Origin: Stomorhina lunata
Taxonomy: Eukaryota > Arthropoda > Insecta > Diptera > Rhiniidae
NCBI GenBank assembly: GCA_933228675.1
Contig: OW121740.1
Span: 57,227,000-57,290,999 of the forward strand
DNA length: 64,000 nt
Direction of reading: 5' to 3'
Part shown: piece after piece, positions 20,690 to 32,722 of the stretch
Layout of the letters: each line of letters starts with the position of its first letter
Numbering within the stretch: position 1 is the stretch's first letter
Made by a program: the position numbers and the translations under genes
Notes under the pieces: generated by a model
What the model was told of the DNA's origin: nothing
What the model saw: the letters and a program-made list of their open reading frames with translations, nothing else
The model's database searches: none

Positions 20690-23600
20690 ACAATTTAAAA
20701 TTTTTCTGTATACAAATTTTTTAAATAAATATATATCGATAAAAGACCTTTTTTTACAATCTATAAAAACATTTTCAATATTTTTGTATACAAAAATGTT
20801 CGATAAAAATTTTTCTAAAGAAAAAATTTCGATTAAAATATTTTTCTATAGAAAAAAATTTTCAATAAAAATATTGTTTATAGAAAAATTTCCGATAAAA
20901 ATATTTTCTGCAGAAAAATTTTCCATAAAAATATTTTTCTATAAAAAAATTTTCATAAAAATATTCTTCTATAGAAAAATTTTCGATCAAAATATTTTTC
21001 TATAAAAAAATTTTAGATAAAAATATTTTTCTATAGAAAAATTTTCGATAAAAATATTTTTCTATAGAAAAATTTTTGATAAAAATATTGTTCTATAGAA
21101 AAATTTTTGATAAAAATATTTTTCTATAGAAAAATTTTTGATAAAAATATTTTTCTATAGAAAAATGTTTGATAAAAATATTTTTCTATAGAAAAATTTT
21201 TGATAAAAATATTTTTCTATAGAAAAATTTTTGATAAAAATATTTTTCTATAGAAAAATTTTTGATAAAAATATTTTTCTATAGAAAAATTTTTGATAAA
21301 AATATTTTTCTATAGAAAAATTTTTGATAAAAATATTTTTCTATAGAAAAATTTTTGATAAAAATATTTTTCTATAGGAAAATTTTTGATAAAAATATTT
21401 TTCTATAGAAAAATTTTTGATAAAAATATTTTTCTATAGAAAAATTTTTGATAAAAATATTTTTCTATAGAAAAATTTCTGATAAAAATATGTTTTTATA
21501 CAAAAATTTTTGATAAAAATATTTTTCTATAGAAAAATTTTTGATAAAAATATTTTTCTATAGAAAAATTTTTGATAAAAATATATTTCTATAGAAAAAT
21601 TTTTGATAAAAATATTTTTCTATAGAAAAATTTTTGATAAAAATAATTTTCTATAGAAAAATTTTTGATAAAAATATTTTTCTTTAGAAAAATTTTTGAT
21701 AAAAATATTTTTCTTTAGAAAAATTTTTGATAAAAATATTTTTCTATAGAAAAATTTTTGATAAAAATATTTTTCTATAGAAAAATTTTTGATAAAAATA
21801 TTTTTCTATAGAAAAATTTTTGATAAAAATATTTTTCTATAGAAAAATTTTTGATAAAAATATTTTTCTATAGAAAAATTTTTGATAAAAATATTTTTCT
21901 ATAGAAAAATTTTTGATAAAAATATTTTTCTATAGAAAAATTTTTGATAAAAATATTTTTCTATAGAAAAATGTTTGATAAAAATATTTTTCTATATACA
22001 AATTTTTGATAAAAATATTTTTCTATAGAAAAATTTTTGATAAAAATATTTTTCTATAGAAAAATTTTTGATAAAAATATTTTTCTATAGAAAAATTTTT
22101 GATAAAAATATTTTTCTATAGAAAAATTTTTGATAAAAATATTTTTCTATAGAAAAATTTTTGATAAAAATATTTTTCTATAGAAAAATTTTTGATAAAA
22201 ATATTTTTCTATAGAAAAATTTTTGATAAAAATATTTTTCTATAGAAAAATTTTTGATAAAAATATTTTTCTATAGAAAAATTTTTGATAAAAATATTTT
22301 TCTATAGAAAAATTTTTGATAAAAATATTTTTCTATAGAAAATTTTTTGATAAAAATATTTTTCTATAGAAAAATTTTTGATAAAAATATTTTTCTATAG
22401 AAAAATTTTTGATAAAAATATTTTTCTATAGAAAAATTTTTGATAAAAATATTTTTCTATAGAAAAATTTTTGATAAAAATATTTTTCTATAGAAAAATT
22501 TTTGATAAAAATATTTTTCTATAGGAAATTTTTTGATAAAAATATTTTTCTATAGAAAAATTTTTGATAAAAATATTTTTCTATAGAAAAATTTTTGATA
22601 AAAATACTTTTCTATAGAAAAATTTTTGACAAAAATATGTTTTTATAAAAAAATTTTTGATAAAAATATTTTTCTAAAGAAAAATTTTTGATAAAAATAT
22701 TTTTCTATAGAAAAATTTTTGATAAAAATATTTTTCTATAGAAAAATTTTTGATAAAAATATTTTTCTATAGAAAAATTTTTGATAAAAATATTTTTCTA
22801 TAGAAAAATTTTTGATAAAAATATTTTTCTATAGAAAAATTTTTGATAAAAATATTTTTCTATAGAAAAATTTTTGATAAAAATATTTTTCTATAGAAAA
22901 ATTTTTGATCAAAATATTTTTCTATAGAAAAATTTTTGATAAAAATATTTTTCTATAGAAAAATTTTTGATAAAAATATTTTTCTATAGAAAAATTTTTG
23001 ATAAAAATATTTTTCTATAGAAAAATTTTTGATAAAAATATTTTTCTATAGAAAAATTTTTGATAAAAATATTTTTCTATAGAAAAATTTTTGATAAAAA
23101 TATTTTTCTATAGAAAAATTTTTGATAAAAATATTTTTCTATAGAAAAATTTTTGATAAAAATATTTTTCTATAGAAAAATTTTTGATAAAAATATTTTT
23201 CTATAGAAAAATTTTTGATAAAAATATTTTTCTATAGAAAAATTTTTGATAAAAATATTTTTCTCTAGAAAAATTTTTGTTAAAAATATTTTTCTATAGA
23301 AAAATTTTTGATAAAAATATTTTTCTATAGAAAAATTTTTGATAAAAATATTTTTCTATAGAAAATTTTTTGATAAAAATATTTTTCTATAGAAAAATTT
23401 TTGATAAAAATATTTTTCTATAGAAAAATTTTTGATAAAAATATTTTTCTATAGAAAAATTTTTGATAAAAATATTTTTCTATAGAAAAATTTTTGATAA
23501 AAATATTTTTCTATAGGAAATTTTTTGATAAAAATATTTTTCTATAGAAAAATTTTTGATAAAAATATTTTTCTATAGAAAAATTTTTGATAAAAATATT

Positions 23601-26255
23601 TTTCTATAGAAAAATTTTTGATAAAAATATTTTTCTATAGAAAAATTTTTGATAAAAATATTTTTCTATAGAAAAATTTTTGATAAAAATATTTTTCTAT
23701 AGAAAAATTTTTGATAAAAATATGTTTTTATACAAAAATTTTTGATAAAAATATTTTTCTAAAGAAAAATTTTTGATAAAAATATTGTTCTATAGAAAAA
23801 TTTTTGATAAAAATATTTTTCTATAGAAAAATTTTTGATAAAAATATTTTTCTATAGAAAAATTTTTGATAAAAATATTTTTCTATAGAAAAATTTTTGA
23901 TAAAAATATTTTTCTATAGAAAAATTTTTGATAAAAATATTTTTCTATAGAAAAATTTTTGATAAAAATATTTTTCTATAGAAAAATTTTTGATAAAAAT
24001 ATTTTTCTATAGAAAAATTTTTGATAAAAATATTTTTCTATAGAAAAATTTTTGATAAAAATATTTTTCTATAGAAAAATTTTTGATAAAAATATTTTTC
24101 TATAGAAAAATTTTTGATAAAAATATTTTTCTATAGAAAAATTTTTGATAAAAATATTTTTCTATAGAAAAATTTTTGATAAAAATATTTTTCTATAGAA
24201 AAATTTTTGATAAAAATATTTTTCTATAGAAAAATTTTTGATAAAAATATTTTTCTATAGAAAAATTTTTGATAAAAATATTTTTCTATAGAAAAATTTT
24301 TGATAAAAATATTTTTCTATAGAAAAATTTTTGATAAAAATATTTTTCTATAGAAAAATTTTTGATAAAAATATTTTTCTATAGAAAAATTTTTGATAAA
24401 AATATTTTTCTATAGAAAAATTTTTGATAAAAATATTTTTCTATAAAAAAATTTTTGATAAAAATATTTTTCTATAGAAAAATTTTTGATAAAAATATTT
24501 TTCTATAGAAAAATTTTTGATAAAAATATTTTTCTATAGAAAAATTTTTGATAAAGATATTTTTCTATAGAAAAATTTTTGATAAAAATATTTTTCTATA
24601 GAAAAATTTTTGATAAAAATATTTTTCTATAGAAAAATTTTTGATAAAAATATTTTTCTATAGAAAAATTTTTGATAAAAATATTTTTCTATAGAAAAAT
24701 TTTTGATAAAAATATTTTTCTATAGAAAAATTTTTGATAAAAATATTTTTCTATAGAAAAATTTTTGATAAAAATATTTTTCTATAGAAAAATTTTTGAT
24801 AAAAATATTTTTCTATAGAAAAATTTTTGATAAAAATATTTTTCTATAGAAAAATTTTTGATAAAAATATTTTTCTATAGAAAAATTTTTGATAAAAATA
24901 TTTTTCTATAGAAAAATTTTTGATAAAAATATTTTTCTATAGAAAAATTTTTGATAAAAATATTTTTCTATAGAAAAATTTTTGATAAAAATATTTTTCT
25001 ATAGAAAAATTTTTGATAAAAATATTTTTCTATAGAAAAATTTTTGATAAAAATATTTTTCTATAGAAAAATTTTTGATAAAGATATTTTTCTATAGAAA
25101 AATTTTTGATAAAAATATTTTTCTATAGAAAAATTTTTGATAAAAATATTTTTCTATAGAAAAATTTTTGATAAAAATATTTTTCTATAGAAAAATTTTT
25201 GATAAAAATATTTTTCTATAGAAAAATTTTTGATAAAAATATTTTTCTATAGAAAAGTTTTTGATAAAAATATTTTTTTTATAGAAAAGTTTTTGATAAA
25301 AATATTTTTCTATAGAAAAATTTTTGATAAAAATATTTTTCTATAGAAAAATTTTTGATAAAAATATTTTTCTATAGAAAAATTTTTGATAAAAATATTT
25401 TTCTATAGAAAAATTTTTGATAAAAATATTTTTCTATAGAAAAATTTTTGATAAAAATATTTTTCTATAGAAAAATTTTTGATAAAAATATTTTTCTATA
25501 GAAAAATTTTTGATAAAAATATTTTTCTATAGAAAAATTTTTGATAAAAATATTTTTCTATAGAAAAATTTTTGATAAAAATATTTTTCTATAGAAAAAT
25601 TTTTGATAAAAATATTTTTCTATAGAAAAATTTTTGATAAAAATATTTTTCTATAGAAAAATTTTTGTTAAAAATATTTTTCTATAGAAAAATTTTTGAT
25701 AAAAATATTTTTCTATAGAAAAATTTTTGATAAAAATATTTTTCTATAGAAAAATTTTTGATAAAAATATTTTTCTATAGAAAAATTTTTGATAAAAATA
25801 TTTTCTATAGAAAAATTTTTGATAAAAATATTTTTCTACAGAAAAATTTTTGATAAAAATATTTTTCTATAAAAAAATTTTTGATAAAAATATTTTTCTA
25901 TAGAAAAATTTTTTGATAAAAATATTTTTCTATAGAAAAATTTTTGATAAAAATATTTTTCTATAGAAAAATTTTTGATAAAAATATTTTTCTATAGAAA
26001 AATTTCCGATAAAAATATTTTCTATAGAAAAATTTCCGATAAAAATATTTTTCTATAGAAAAATTTTCGATAAAAATATTTTTCTATAAAAAAATTTTCC
26101 ATAAAAATATTTTTCTATAGAAAAATTTTTGATAAAAATATTTTTCTATAGAAAAATTAAAAATATTTAAAAAATTTTTTTATAGAAAAATTTTTGATAA
26201 AAATATTTTTCTATAGAAAAATTTTTGATAAAAATATTTTTCTATAGAAAAATTT
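20690..26255. repeat. 31-bp AT-rich satellite array, ~5.5 kb
   Basis: The unit is CTATAGAAAAATTTTTGATA followed by AAAATATTTTT (31 bp). About 170 units lie between roughly 21000 and 26255, with most neighbours identical; both edges are degenerate (20690-21000 and 25990-26255). Occasional shared variants recur at intervals, such as AAATATGTTTTTATAC near 21490 and 23720 and ATAGGAAA near 22525 and 23515, as expected from block duplications. The AAAAATTTTT tract recurs every 31 bp, near three helical turns. Non-coding. Confidence 0.95.
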
Positions 26256-26459
26256 GAACAGTTTTGGAAAGTCAAGGGATCAAGCTTTTACCAGCTGTAT
26301 TCTAAGAAATAAGGTCAGTTTTTATCAAAAGTTTAAATTCTCTAGTTATATTGAAATAATCTTTTATGAGCTTTAGTATAAAAATATGCAATAAAAAGCT
26401 ACTAAAGTTTAAAAAAGTATACAAATTTTTGTTTTTTAGATATTTTTGTCAAAATTTTT

Positions 26460-26593
26460 CGCATCGAGTAATTTCTCACATTGAACAGTGAAATTCTTAA
26501 AAAAAAAAGTAATGTGTGTTGCAAACTAATTGTTTCAACTAGCATTTCTTTTCGCATAATTTCACTGTTCGATGTGAGAAATTACCTGATGCG
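26460..26593. mobile_element. hairpin MITE, 36-bp arms
   Basis: Arm 26460-26495 (CGCATCGAGTAATTTCTCAC then ATTGAACAGTGAAATT) pairs with 26558-26593 at 33 of 36 positions, around a 62-nt loop. Non-coding; the open frame across it is incidental. Confidence 0.75.
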
Positions 26594-26639
26594 AGAAACA
26601 CAGAAACTAGGGACTGGTTTCTTTTATTTGCTGTTGAAA

Positions 26640-26835
26640 AAAGTAAAATCGGATACAAATGGCTGAGCTATGGGATGATAAGTTGACGAACCTCGTTAAA
26701 ATCGTTTTTTTGTTTGCGTCAAACTCGTAAATTTGGACATATTTATGAAATTTTTATGAACGATTTGTAATTTACTCCATAAGACCTACAATCCAAGCTA
26801 GGTAGTTTTCCGATTTTTTTTAGTGTATCAGACTG
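26640..26835 (-). repeat. dispersed repeat, inverse of 57865-58010
   Basis: On the reverse strand it shares CTGATACACTAAAAAA, AACTACCTAGC..., AAAACGATTTTAACGAGG and TCGTCAACTTATC with 57865-58125. Order is conserved. Class unknown. Confidence 0.55.
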
Positions 26836-26841
26836 TTATTT

Positions 26842-27126
26842 TTAAAAGTAATAAAGCCATTTTCTATAAATAAATATCAATTTGTTTTCTTTACACTCAA
26901 AACATAAAAGGAAACCATCGTACATGTTGTAAGTATGACTTATTTTTCCTTTTCTTTGAGCATGCGTAACTTTTCTGCAAAATTTTATTACTTTTAACTT
27001 TCCAAGATTATCTTGGCCATGTTTAGGCGATAGTTTTGTTAGCTGCTTTTGTTGCTTGGAATTCATAATTTCCATTAATGCATTGCCATCAGTTTTAGCC
27101 TTTGGCTTTAAATTAAATACTGCCAT
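26842..27126 (-). CDS. hypothetical 94-residue open frame
   Basis: Starts MAVFNLKPKAKTDGNALMEI with a plausible CAGAACAATGG context, and is Lys-rich. It is less repetitive than surrounding AT-driven frames. The C-terminal ~25 residues (LIFIYRKWLYYF) look like read-through into AT-rich DNA, and a splice site before them is possible. I do not recognise a family. It lies between a dispersed repeat and a LINE tail, so it could be a relic exon of a mobile element or chance. Confidence 0.2.
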   Translation of the reverse strand: MAVFNLKPKAKTDGNALMEIMNSKQQKQLTKLSPKHGQDNLGKLKVIKFCRKVTHAQRKGKISHTYNMYDGFLLCFECKENKLIFIYRKWLYYF

Positions 27127-27422
27127 TGTTCTGATTTCAAAAACCTTTAAAATTTCCTCAAAATTTAGTCATTGTAAAGAAAGTGGAATGAGTAGATTTC
27201 TAAGTTGAAATAAAAATCTTAGAATTACAAAGTTGCAAAGGAGAAGAAAATATTTGGTCAGACAATGTTTTGTGATTTTGGGAATCAATGATAACCTTAG
27301 ATAGTATACAAAATTTAACTGTTTTGCTTTATATTTGATTAGATTAATTTACCTTAAATTAGTTGATTTTTTAAATATTTTTAAATAAAATAATTTTTAT
27401 TATATATTTGGAACTTACTTTA

Positions 27423-27715
27423 TTTAAATGGCCTTTATTTACAACATGTTAAGGTTAAAGACTGATCTTATTTTAGAATTCCATGCGCTTCCGTATTCCA
27501 TATTCTTCAGTTCCTTTCCAAACTTTGAACTTGGTCTTTCTCTTTCTAGTTCCCTCAAGATCATTTTCGAAAACTTTTCTTGTTGGAGTATTTTTGACCA
27601 TTTGCACAACATGTCGATGTCAGCAAATAAATCATACAGCTCAAACTTCCTTCCTCTCAGCAACTTCAAAAATAGCTTCATCTGCCTGTGCCAGAGTCCA
27701 TAATTTAGAATCATA
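27423..27715 (-). mobile_element. LINE family B C-terminus and 3' end
   Basis: Inverse copy. The reverse strand begins near the tract encoding QADEAIFEV and continues to ILRELERERPSSKFG, then the non-coding end TTAACCTTAACATGTTG and GCCATTTAAAT. It is truncated upstream and has lost most of the TAAG tail. Collinear with 39080-39520. Confidence 0.7.
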
Positions 27716-27721
27716 TAACCA

Positions 27722-27960
27722 GGAGTAGGCAGCCTATACCACCAGCAGCCGATGATTTATCATTAATAAAACCCGTGAAAATTAGTACTAAAAACATTCA
27801 GTTGGAATATAGATGTTATCAGAATTGGTTGGTGCCACTTTGTTAAAGAAAAGACAACAACAAAATAGGTCAGAAACAAATCAAAATCCAATTTATAGCA
27901 ACAAAATACATGGTTCGAGAGAACAAAGAAATATTATCCCGAACATTGTTGCCGCCACAC
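27722..27960 (+). repeat. core module copy 2
   Basis: Second copy of the module at 20415-20660 (shared blocks given there). It runs directly into the 21-bp array. Confidence 0.65.
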
Positions 27961-27970
27961 TATTATTTTT

Positions 27971-28075
27971 GTAAATATTGGCAATATTTTTGTAAATATT
28001 GGCAATATTTTTGTAAATATTGGCAATATTTTTGTAAATATTGGCAATATTTTTGTAAATATTGGGAATATTTTT
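27971..28075. repeat. 21-bp tandem repeat, 5 units
   Basis: GTAAATATTGGCAATATTTT+T starts at 27971, 27992, 28013, 28034 and 28055, nearly identical apart from one GGGAAT variant in the last unit. It contains the imperfect palindrome AATATTGGCAATATT. Confidence 0.95.
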
Positions 28076-28123
28076 CAAAACAGAAATAAATTATAATATT
28101 TAACAATTTTAGATTTTTATATT

Positions 28124-28900
28124 TATACCCTTCACCACCATAGGTGGAAAGGGTATTATAAGTTTGTGCTGATGTTTGTAACGCATAGAAATATTTGTCT
28201 CAGACCCACCTTTTAGTATACCAATAGACTTAGAATCACTTTCTGAGTCGATTTAGCGATGTCCGTCCGTCCGTCCGTCTGGCTGGCTGGACGGCTGGCT
28301 GGACCCCCATGTAAACGTTGTAATCAAACTACAGGTCGCAATTCTAAAGATAATTTTATGAAATTTGACACAGATAATTTTTTTGATAATGGGACTATGG
28401 CTATTGAAATTGGTCAAAATCGGTCCATTATTTATAGTACCTCCCATAGGTCCCACTTCCCGGAATTGCTATATTGGCCACAAATATCAATATTTTTTCA
28501 TGAAATTTAAAACAGACACTGCTTATGTAAACCTAAATCACTGTACCAAATCGGTCCACGTTTGACCATAGCTCCCATACAAACTCTTCTTCAAAAACGC
28601 ACTAAATGACACAAAAAATCACTAAAACGCTCGTAAATCTAAAGATAATGAAAATTTTGAGTTTATTTTTTGCATACATAATTTTTATAACAACTGTAAT
28701 CAATTTGCCAAATTTCGAGATAATCGGTCCACATTTGACCCTAGCTCTCATATAAGTCCAAATGACGGAAACAGGTTGAATATATACGTTTTGAGAAAAT
28801 GTATGAAAAATTTAGCAAATATTTGTCTTTATACAGGAAAAATAACACCTTTGACCTTAGTGGTGAAGGGTATCGACTATAGCGCTTTCTTACTTGTTTT
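28124..28900 (+). mobile_element. mini-me-like element, full length
   Basis: TATACCCTTCACCACCATAG at the start; GTCCGTCCGTCCGTCT next to the core; GTGGTGAAGGGTATCGACTA ... TTACTTGTTTT at the end. Flanks TTTTTATATTTA and CAGATATTTTCGATCC together resemble the uninterrupted sequence at 14650-14680, so this copy marks an insertion into the minisatellite-bearing repeat. Confidence 0.7.
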
Positions 28901-28902
28901 CA

Positions 28903-28975
28903 GATATTTTCGATCCAAAAAAATTTAGTATAGAAAAATGTTTGATAAAAAAATTGTCGTAGAAAAATACCTTAT
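28903..28975. repeat. 31-bp satellite remnant
   Basis: TAGAAAAATGTTTGATAAAA repeats about twice after CAGATATTTTCGATCC, the same order as at 14660-14760. Confidence 0.6.
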
Positions 28976-29059
28976 ACCTCTTTAATTGACACATACAGTT
29001 TTTTATGCACTAGACAAAGAACAATGAGACTCCAATCATCGGACATAAGTTCTTCTAAC

Positions 29060-29215
29060 CATTATCACCTCCGACCTTGAACCATCGGCAACCGCAGCAT
29101 TGTTATTTATCAGTCTAGTTATTGCAATTCTAACCTCATTTTAGTTGGGTGGTGTACATACAACGACTTGATCATTGATTTGTTCAGGGGTGTCATCTTG
29201 GTCGCTTACATATAA
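29060..29215 (-). pseudogene. LINE family B linker/RT fragment
   Basis: The reverse strand encodes DQDDTPEQINDQVVVCTPPN, then NEVRIAITRLINNNAA and ADGS, the segment just before the reverse transcriptase fingers. The first part matches SDQDDMPEQINDDGV at 52720-52800. Stop codons are present. Isolated fragment. Confidence 0.75.
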
Positions 29216-29740
29216 TTGGAACGGGTTGAAAACTATTATTTTATATGTTTATGACTTCGGAGTTATTAACACGTCAATTGGTAAAATTGTCATGATTTAC
29301 AGATTTACTAGCGCTTTTGTGAATTTCCAAACATTTATGGACCGAATTGAACAAAATATTGTAGTGTATCCGTATGGACACAACATTAAACTTTTGCTGA
29401 AACAGCCAGTAAAAAAAATATGGTATCATAATTCTTAATGCTTATAAAATCCGTGTAAGTAATGAGCTTATTTGGATAGGAAACATGAATACAGATGGCA
29501 AGACCCAAATGTTTCCTAAACCAAACTATCAATATTGTCGAGGTCTTACCTCATTAGAACTTTTCGAAAATTTGTTTGAATATAAAATAACTTCAACACT
29601 AGTTTACGAAATATGTGGCTAAATTATGAAGATTTCCGAAACACTACACAAGACCTAAATTGAGACAAAATGTTAACAATTCGACTTCTAGCCTATCGAT
29701 TTAAAGCAAACAGCAGAGGCTGCATTGACTAGGATGCATT
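29216..29740. other. no gene recognised
   Basis: AT-rich. An 87-codon open frame (29175-29438) overlaps the antisense of the LINE fragment and has no recognisable domain. Confidence 0.4.
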
Positions 29741-29972
29741 GTGCGAATGGACGAAAATACTCTGGCAAGTAAAGTGTCCAAAAATGATCCTGAGAGAACT
29801 CGTAAAAGACGACGTCCGAAACTTAGATGGTAAGACCAAGTAGAGGAAAATCTTTCAAAGCTTGACCTACGAAATTGGAGAATATGCGCACAAGACCGAA
29901 GCGCATGGAATTCTAAAATAAGCTCGGCCTTTGACCAATTTGTAAATATAGGCCATTTAAGTAAGTAAAGTA
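29741..29972 (+). mobile_element. LINE family B C-terminus and 3' end
   Basis: ARKVFENDPE-like coding (CTGGCAAGTAAAGTGTCCAA), then GACGTCCGAAACTTAGATGG, TTGGAGAATATGCGCACAAG, ending GGCCATTTAAGTAAGTAA. Same 3' terminus as six other copies here. Confidence 0.8.
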
Positions 29973-30069
29973 TGCGGTACATTAATACGCGAGTGCTCTA
30001 CTATTGTGGTAAATTTGTTTTTAACCACGAATAAAGAATTTGCGTTTACAACCAACACGGTTTATCGAC

Positions 30070-30165
30070 GGCCGCGACCTGGAATCGAATTCAGGCTAAA
30101 AATGATATTTTGTGTTTAGTAGTCGGCTTGCTGACCCACTTAGCTATAGCGCCCAAAGCGCGTTA
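30070..30165 (-). mobile_element. tRNA-like SINE candidate
   Basis: The reverse strand shows an A-box-like TATAGCTAAGTGGGTCAGCA and a B-box-like AATTCGATTCCAGG about 50 bp later. Distinct from the 40.3/55.3-kb type. Whether it is a SINE or a decayed tRNA is not settled. Confidence 0.4.
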
Positions 30166-32414
30166 AAAAGTATTTAAAAACCAACACCATAGGAGTAACC
30201 TTTTCATCATCTAACTGTGCAAAATCTTTTTCAAAATAATGTCACAGACTATCGAGTTTCAATCCCTTAAATGTTTGATTTTAAACGAATATGCTTTTTG
30301 TTATTGTATTTTTAAGTAGTAAGTTTTAAAGCATAAGCGCTAATCTACTTCGACTAGTTTTTTAATCGCGCAGGCGACAAATCGTTTTTGGTCTTCCAAA
30401 CTGGTTAAAAAAGACTCATTTGGGTGACTTTTTAAATAATAATCTTCTAAATGCTGACTGGGAGTAACCTCTTAACTAATCTATTAAATATAACATCATA
30501 TGCGAAACCAGTAAATGCTGATTTAAGGAAAATCCTTTATCACAAGAACCTAAAATTATAAAATTCTATAAACATTATTATCTACTATTTTCTCCATAAA
30601 AAATTTCTTAAATATATACTTTTCTCCATAAATCCATAACGGAAATCTTAAATGATAATTCTAAACTTTTACAACTTTTAATTTAAAAACTTTAGTTTGG
30701 TCAATTTACCATCGTTCCACTATAACTGAGCACAAATCTCCCAACATTAATAAAATGACAGCCGATATAAAAGCGGAAAAAATTATGGCACTAAATGTGA
30801 CACTCGTGCCAATGCAATTTGTACGACAGCAAAACCCCAAAACCATTCAGGCAACAAAATGACAACAATGAAAAGATGAACAACAGAAACAAAATAATTC
30901 AACAACTTTAGCCTGAAATTTGCAACGGCATCAAATTGTTTAAATGCATACAACGACAATGTGTAAAATGTAGTTACAACGGACCAAAACAGGGGGAAAA
31001 AAGGAACTGAAACATGTTAAAAATTCTTAGCAAAATTGTTTATAAAATGAAAATATTTAAGTGGTAGGTAACTACAAGTATTCATTCATTCCAGGCTAGT
31101 GCCTCTAAAGAGGATTCATTGTCAACATAAACGTAAATACTTGCGAGTGTCATGATGTAACTTCAAATTATATGAATAAAGAAATTTGAATGGTTGGTTA
31201 AATGGTGGATCGCTGTTGGTTCCATGGCTAGTTGGTGGCTTGGATTGAAGTACAGAAGCTAAGTGGCCTTTGACTTGTCAAAGTCAATGTTATGTTAAAC
31301 ACTCAAACCCATGTTGACAACAATGAGTGTCGTTGTCGTCAGCATCATCATGATCATCAGCACTACCATCATGAATCCATACTCATTGTCGTCGACGTCG
31401 TCATCATCATCATCTTCCTTCCATTGTCGCTGTTGTCGTTCATTTGGACGCTTGATTTTATCATTTCGACAACTTTCTTGTGTGCTTCTTTTCTTTTGTC
31501 TCGTCTACTTGGTTACACTTAAAATTGTTTTTATTTTGCAGCAACAAATTGATGTTGCTGCTTTGATGACGGCAGCTGCTGTTGATTGTTACTCCAACTT
31601 CTACTCTATTTAAAAGCATGCGCAACCGCCACACGAGTACTCATAGGTACGTGAGCTTACGATTCCATTATGTACTCGTGCATACTTCTTTCTAGATATA
31701 AGTGCATACGAGTATAAACTTTGAAAAGATTTTTAAAATTCATTTAGAGGAAGTTTATTAAAGTGGAAACAGAAAAAAAAAACTAGCGAAAAAACGACAA
31801 GTCGTTATAATGAAAAGACATTTTTTCTCAACATCACGGTTGATAGTGACGGTATGTAAATGACAAGAAAGGGTTCTTTAAGTGGTGACATAAGGTGAAT
31901 ATTAAATCGAACCATACTTAATAGGAAACATTTTAAATTAGTATGTTTTCAAATTAACACGGATTCGATGTCAAGTTGATACCAGGCGTTCTTAATTGTG
32001 TTTATTATGATTTTAAAAACATCGTTACCCAAAGGAGTCGAGTTACGAACTTGCCTATTTTTAGTTTTTCTCAAGCTCTAAGAACTCATCTCCACTCTTC
32101 CCAATTAACACTACATTTCTGCTACACTCTTTAGTGGCAGTAATTCTGCAAATTGTTGCACTAGTTCATGATCTTTGGCCAGAGATAAAATTAAGAAAAA
32201 TTTTCATTCTTTTGCTACTGCCACTTATTGTTGACATATTTTGTGTAACAATACGGTAGCAATATGATATAACCAACAATTTTTTTACTTTTCATATTTA
32301 TACTCGTACAGTGAAAGCTCTACTCGGTCAGTTTCAAAAGACCACATCTCCTATCGATGAAAAGATTTCTAGGTGAAAGCAGATCAAAAATTCCGTGTTC
32401 TTTTGAATTTCCCA

Positions 32415-32416
<2 letters not shown>
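30166..32416. other. apparently unique DNA, no gene supported
   Basis: Two kilobases without recognised dispersed repeats. The CAT/GTC-rich tract at 31325-31440 yields His-rich and Ser-rich open frames on overlapping frames, the mark of a trinucleotide-like run and not a gene. The normal base composition at 30750-31620 suggests ordinary intergenic or intronic sequence. Confidence 0.45.

Positions 32417-32476
<60 letters not shown>
32417..32476. repeat. (TA)n microsatellite, ~29 units
   Basis: Uninterrupted TA dinucleotides, running straight into a mini-me 3' half whose homologues read CATACATAATTTTT at that point. Confidence 0.95.
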
Positions 32477-32480
<4 letters not shown>

Positions 32481-32672
32481 ATTTTTGTAACAACTGTAAT
32501 CAATTTGTCAAATTTCGAGATAATCGTTTGACCCTAGCTCTTATGTAAGTCCAAATGACGGAAATAGCTTAAATATATAAGTTTTGAGAAAATGTTTGTA
32601 TGATGGCAAAATTTAGCAAATATTTGTCTTCATACAGGAAAAAACACCTTTGACCTTAGTGGTGCAGGGCGA
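32477..32672 (+). mobile_element. mini-me-like 3' half
   Basis: Matches the last ~200 bp of 28124-28900 (AACTGTAATCAATTTGTCAA ... CAAATATTTGTCTTCATACA ... TTTGACCTTAGTGGTG), preceded by the (TA)n tract instead of the (GTCY)n half. Confidence 0.65.
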
Positions 32673-32675
32673 CAA

Positions 32676-32722
32676 TCACGGTTGGTGCTCGGCCCCTAGG
32701 GGCTAACTTGCCTACCATGGAC
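32676..32722 (+). repeat. short repeat end (GCTCGGCCCCTAGGGGC)
   Basis: GGTGCTCGGCCCCTAGGGGC then TAACTTGCC occurs inverted at 3056-3092 with few changes. A short conserved terminus of an unidentified element. Confidence 0.45.

Noticed and set aside
20652..21005. 117-codon open frame at the satellite edge
   Set aside because: Repeat-derived composition, with no conservation between units.
27971..28075. CRISPR-like regular repeats
   Set aside because: The units are directly adjacent with no spacers, and the context is eukaryotic. It is a simple minisatellite; the same holds for 36371-37518 and 20690-26255.
31292..31613. His-rich and Ser-rich overlapping open frames
   Set aside because: They arise from a CAT/GTC-rich tract read in different frames. 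There is no domain, start context or splice signal.
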